NCBI GenBank assembly: GCA_021397845.1 | Contig: CM038044.1 | Location: forward strand, 100,624,942-100,688,941 | Origin: Areca catechu | Taxonomy: Eukaryota > Streptophyta > Magnoliopsida > Arecales > Arecaceae | Direction of reading: 5' to 3' | DNA: 64,000 bases | Shown here: one piece after another, positions 63,863 to 64,000 of the stretch | How positions within the stretch are numbered: the stretch's first letter is position 1 | Layout: the number at the start of each line of letters is the position of its first letter | Notes under the pieces: generated by a model | What the model saw: the letters and a program-made list of their open reading frames with translations, nothing else | Database searches by the model: none | What the model was told of the DNA's origin: nothing | Position numbers and translations under genes: made by a program

Positions 63863-63885
63863 CACCTCCCAACTTGAACTTTGCT
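63863..63885 (-). other. Polypurine tract region of element I
   Basis: On the minus strand a purine-rich run (GTTGGGAGGTG) ends at the LTR head TGATAAC. Such a run just before TG is the plus-strand primer of LTR elements. Confidence 0.65.
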
Positions 63886-64000
63886 CGTCCTCGAGTAAAG
63901 CAGAAAGATTATCTATGTGTATCAACCCATTCTTGAATTAGATGTTAACCCAAGCAACCCTAAAAGCAGATGATACCTGGTCATACTACTACTGAGATAC

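Larger units (their letters stand above)
62105..64000 (-). mobile_element. Gypsy element I, 3' end (minus strand, body off the window)
   Basis: A complete LTR (62105-63862) followed on the right by 'cacctcccaacttgaactttgctcgtcctcgag'. On the minus strand this reads as the end of a gypsy interior (CGAGGACGAGCAAAG...TTGGGAGGTG) with a polypurine tract. The pol end lies beyond 64000. The five bases left of it are GTCCC, one half of a possible target duplication. It cuts the Tat-like element. Confidence 0.75.

Overview
The window is plant nuclear DNA made almost entirely of LTR retrotransposons, nested in one another and mostly decayed. I found no host gene, tRNA, rRNA, CRISPR array or bacterial feature. 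It holds Ty1/copia elements (Angela-like, SIRE/Maximus-like and two other minus-strand copias), Ty3/gypsy chromoviruses with a chromodomain, and a Tat-like gypsy, primed from initiator-Met-type sites or a TGGCGC-type site. That mix points to a large-genome flowering plant, perhaps a monocot. The species cannot be read from the sequence.

Left third (1-21589). An Angela-type LTR tail (1-975) and a minus-strand LTR with its primer binding site (1150-1833) precede a minus-strand copia, 'copia A'. Its integrase is cut in two by a complete plus-strand chromovirus, G1 (2502-11409), with LTRs of 1598 and 1675 bp and the target duplication ACTCT. Copia A resumes with integrase, protease, gag, primer site and LTR (11410-14117). 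Then come a second minus-strand copia gag (14118-14509), a truncated minus-strand chromovirus F (14653-17067), two LTR heads (17068-17645) and the 3' half of a SIRE element, SIRE-1 (17646-21589).

Centre (21590-57582). This is one Angela-like copia, 'Angela-2', opened twice. Its gag is split by NA1 (21807-34639, TSD TGAAG), a non-autonomous LTR element with about 1.2 kb of non-coding interior. NA1 itself holds a full-length but decayed SIRE element, SIRE-2 (22718-33191). The Angela-2 3' LTR is split by the minus-strand chromovirus G2 (39595-56977, TSD CCTTC). The G2 gag is split by H (44935-53894, TSD AGTTC), probably a solo LTR, and H holds a 5'-truncated SIRE element, SIRE-3 (about 45603-53129). 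Nesting is four deep here, and three of the junctions are proven by target duplications.

Right end (57583-64000). An LTR-like stretch is followed by a plus-strand Tat-like gypsy (58679-62104) whose LTR carries ten exact-period 72-bp repeats. It is cut by the 3' LTR of a minus-strand gypsy, I (62105-63862), whose body leaves the window.

The most interesting signal is in the three SIRE elements. Each has an LTR array of short palindromes centred on GTCGAC. The two that keep the region also have a second array between RNase H and an extra 3' ORF. The bases around the core differ between elements while the core is kept. All three also share an extra 3' ORF (a plant-transposon-type, env-position protein) and several polypurine-tract-like blocks after it.
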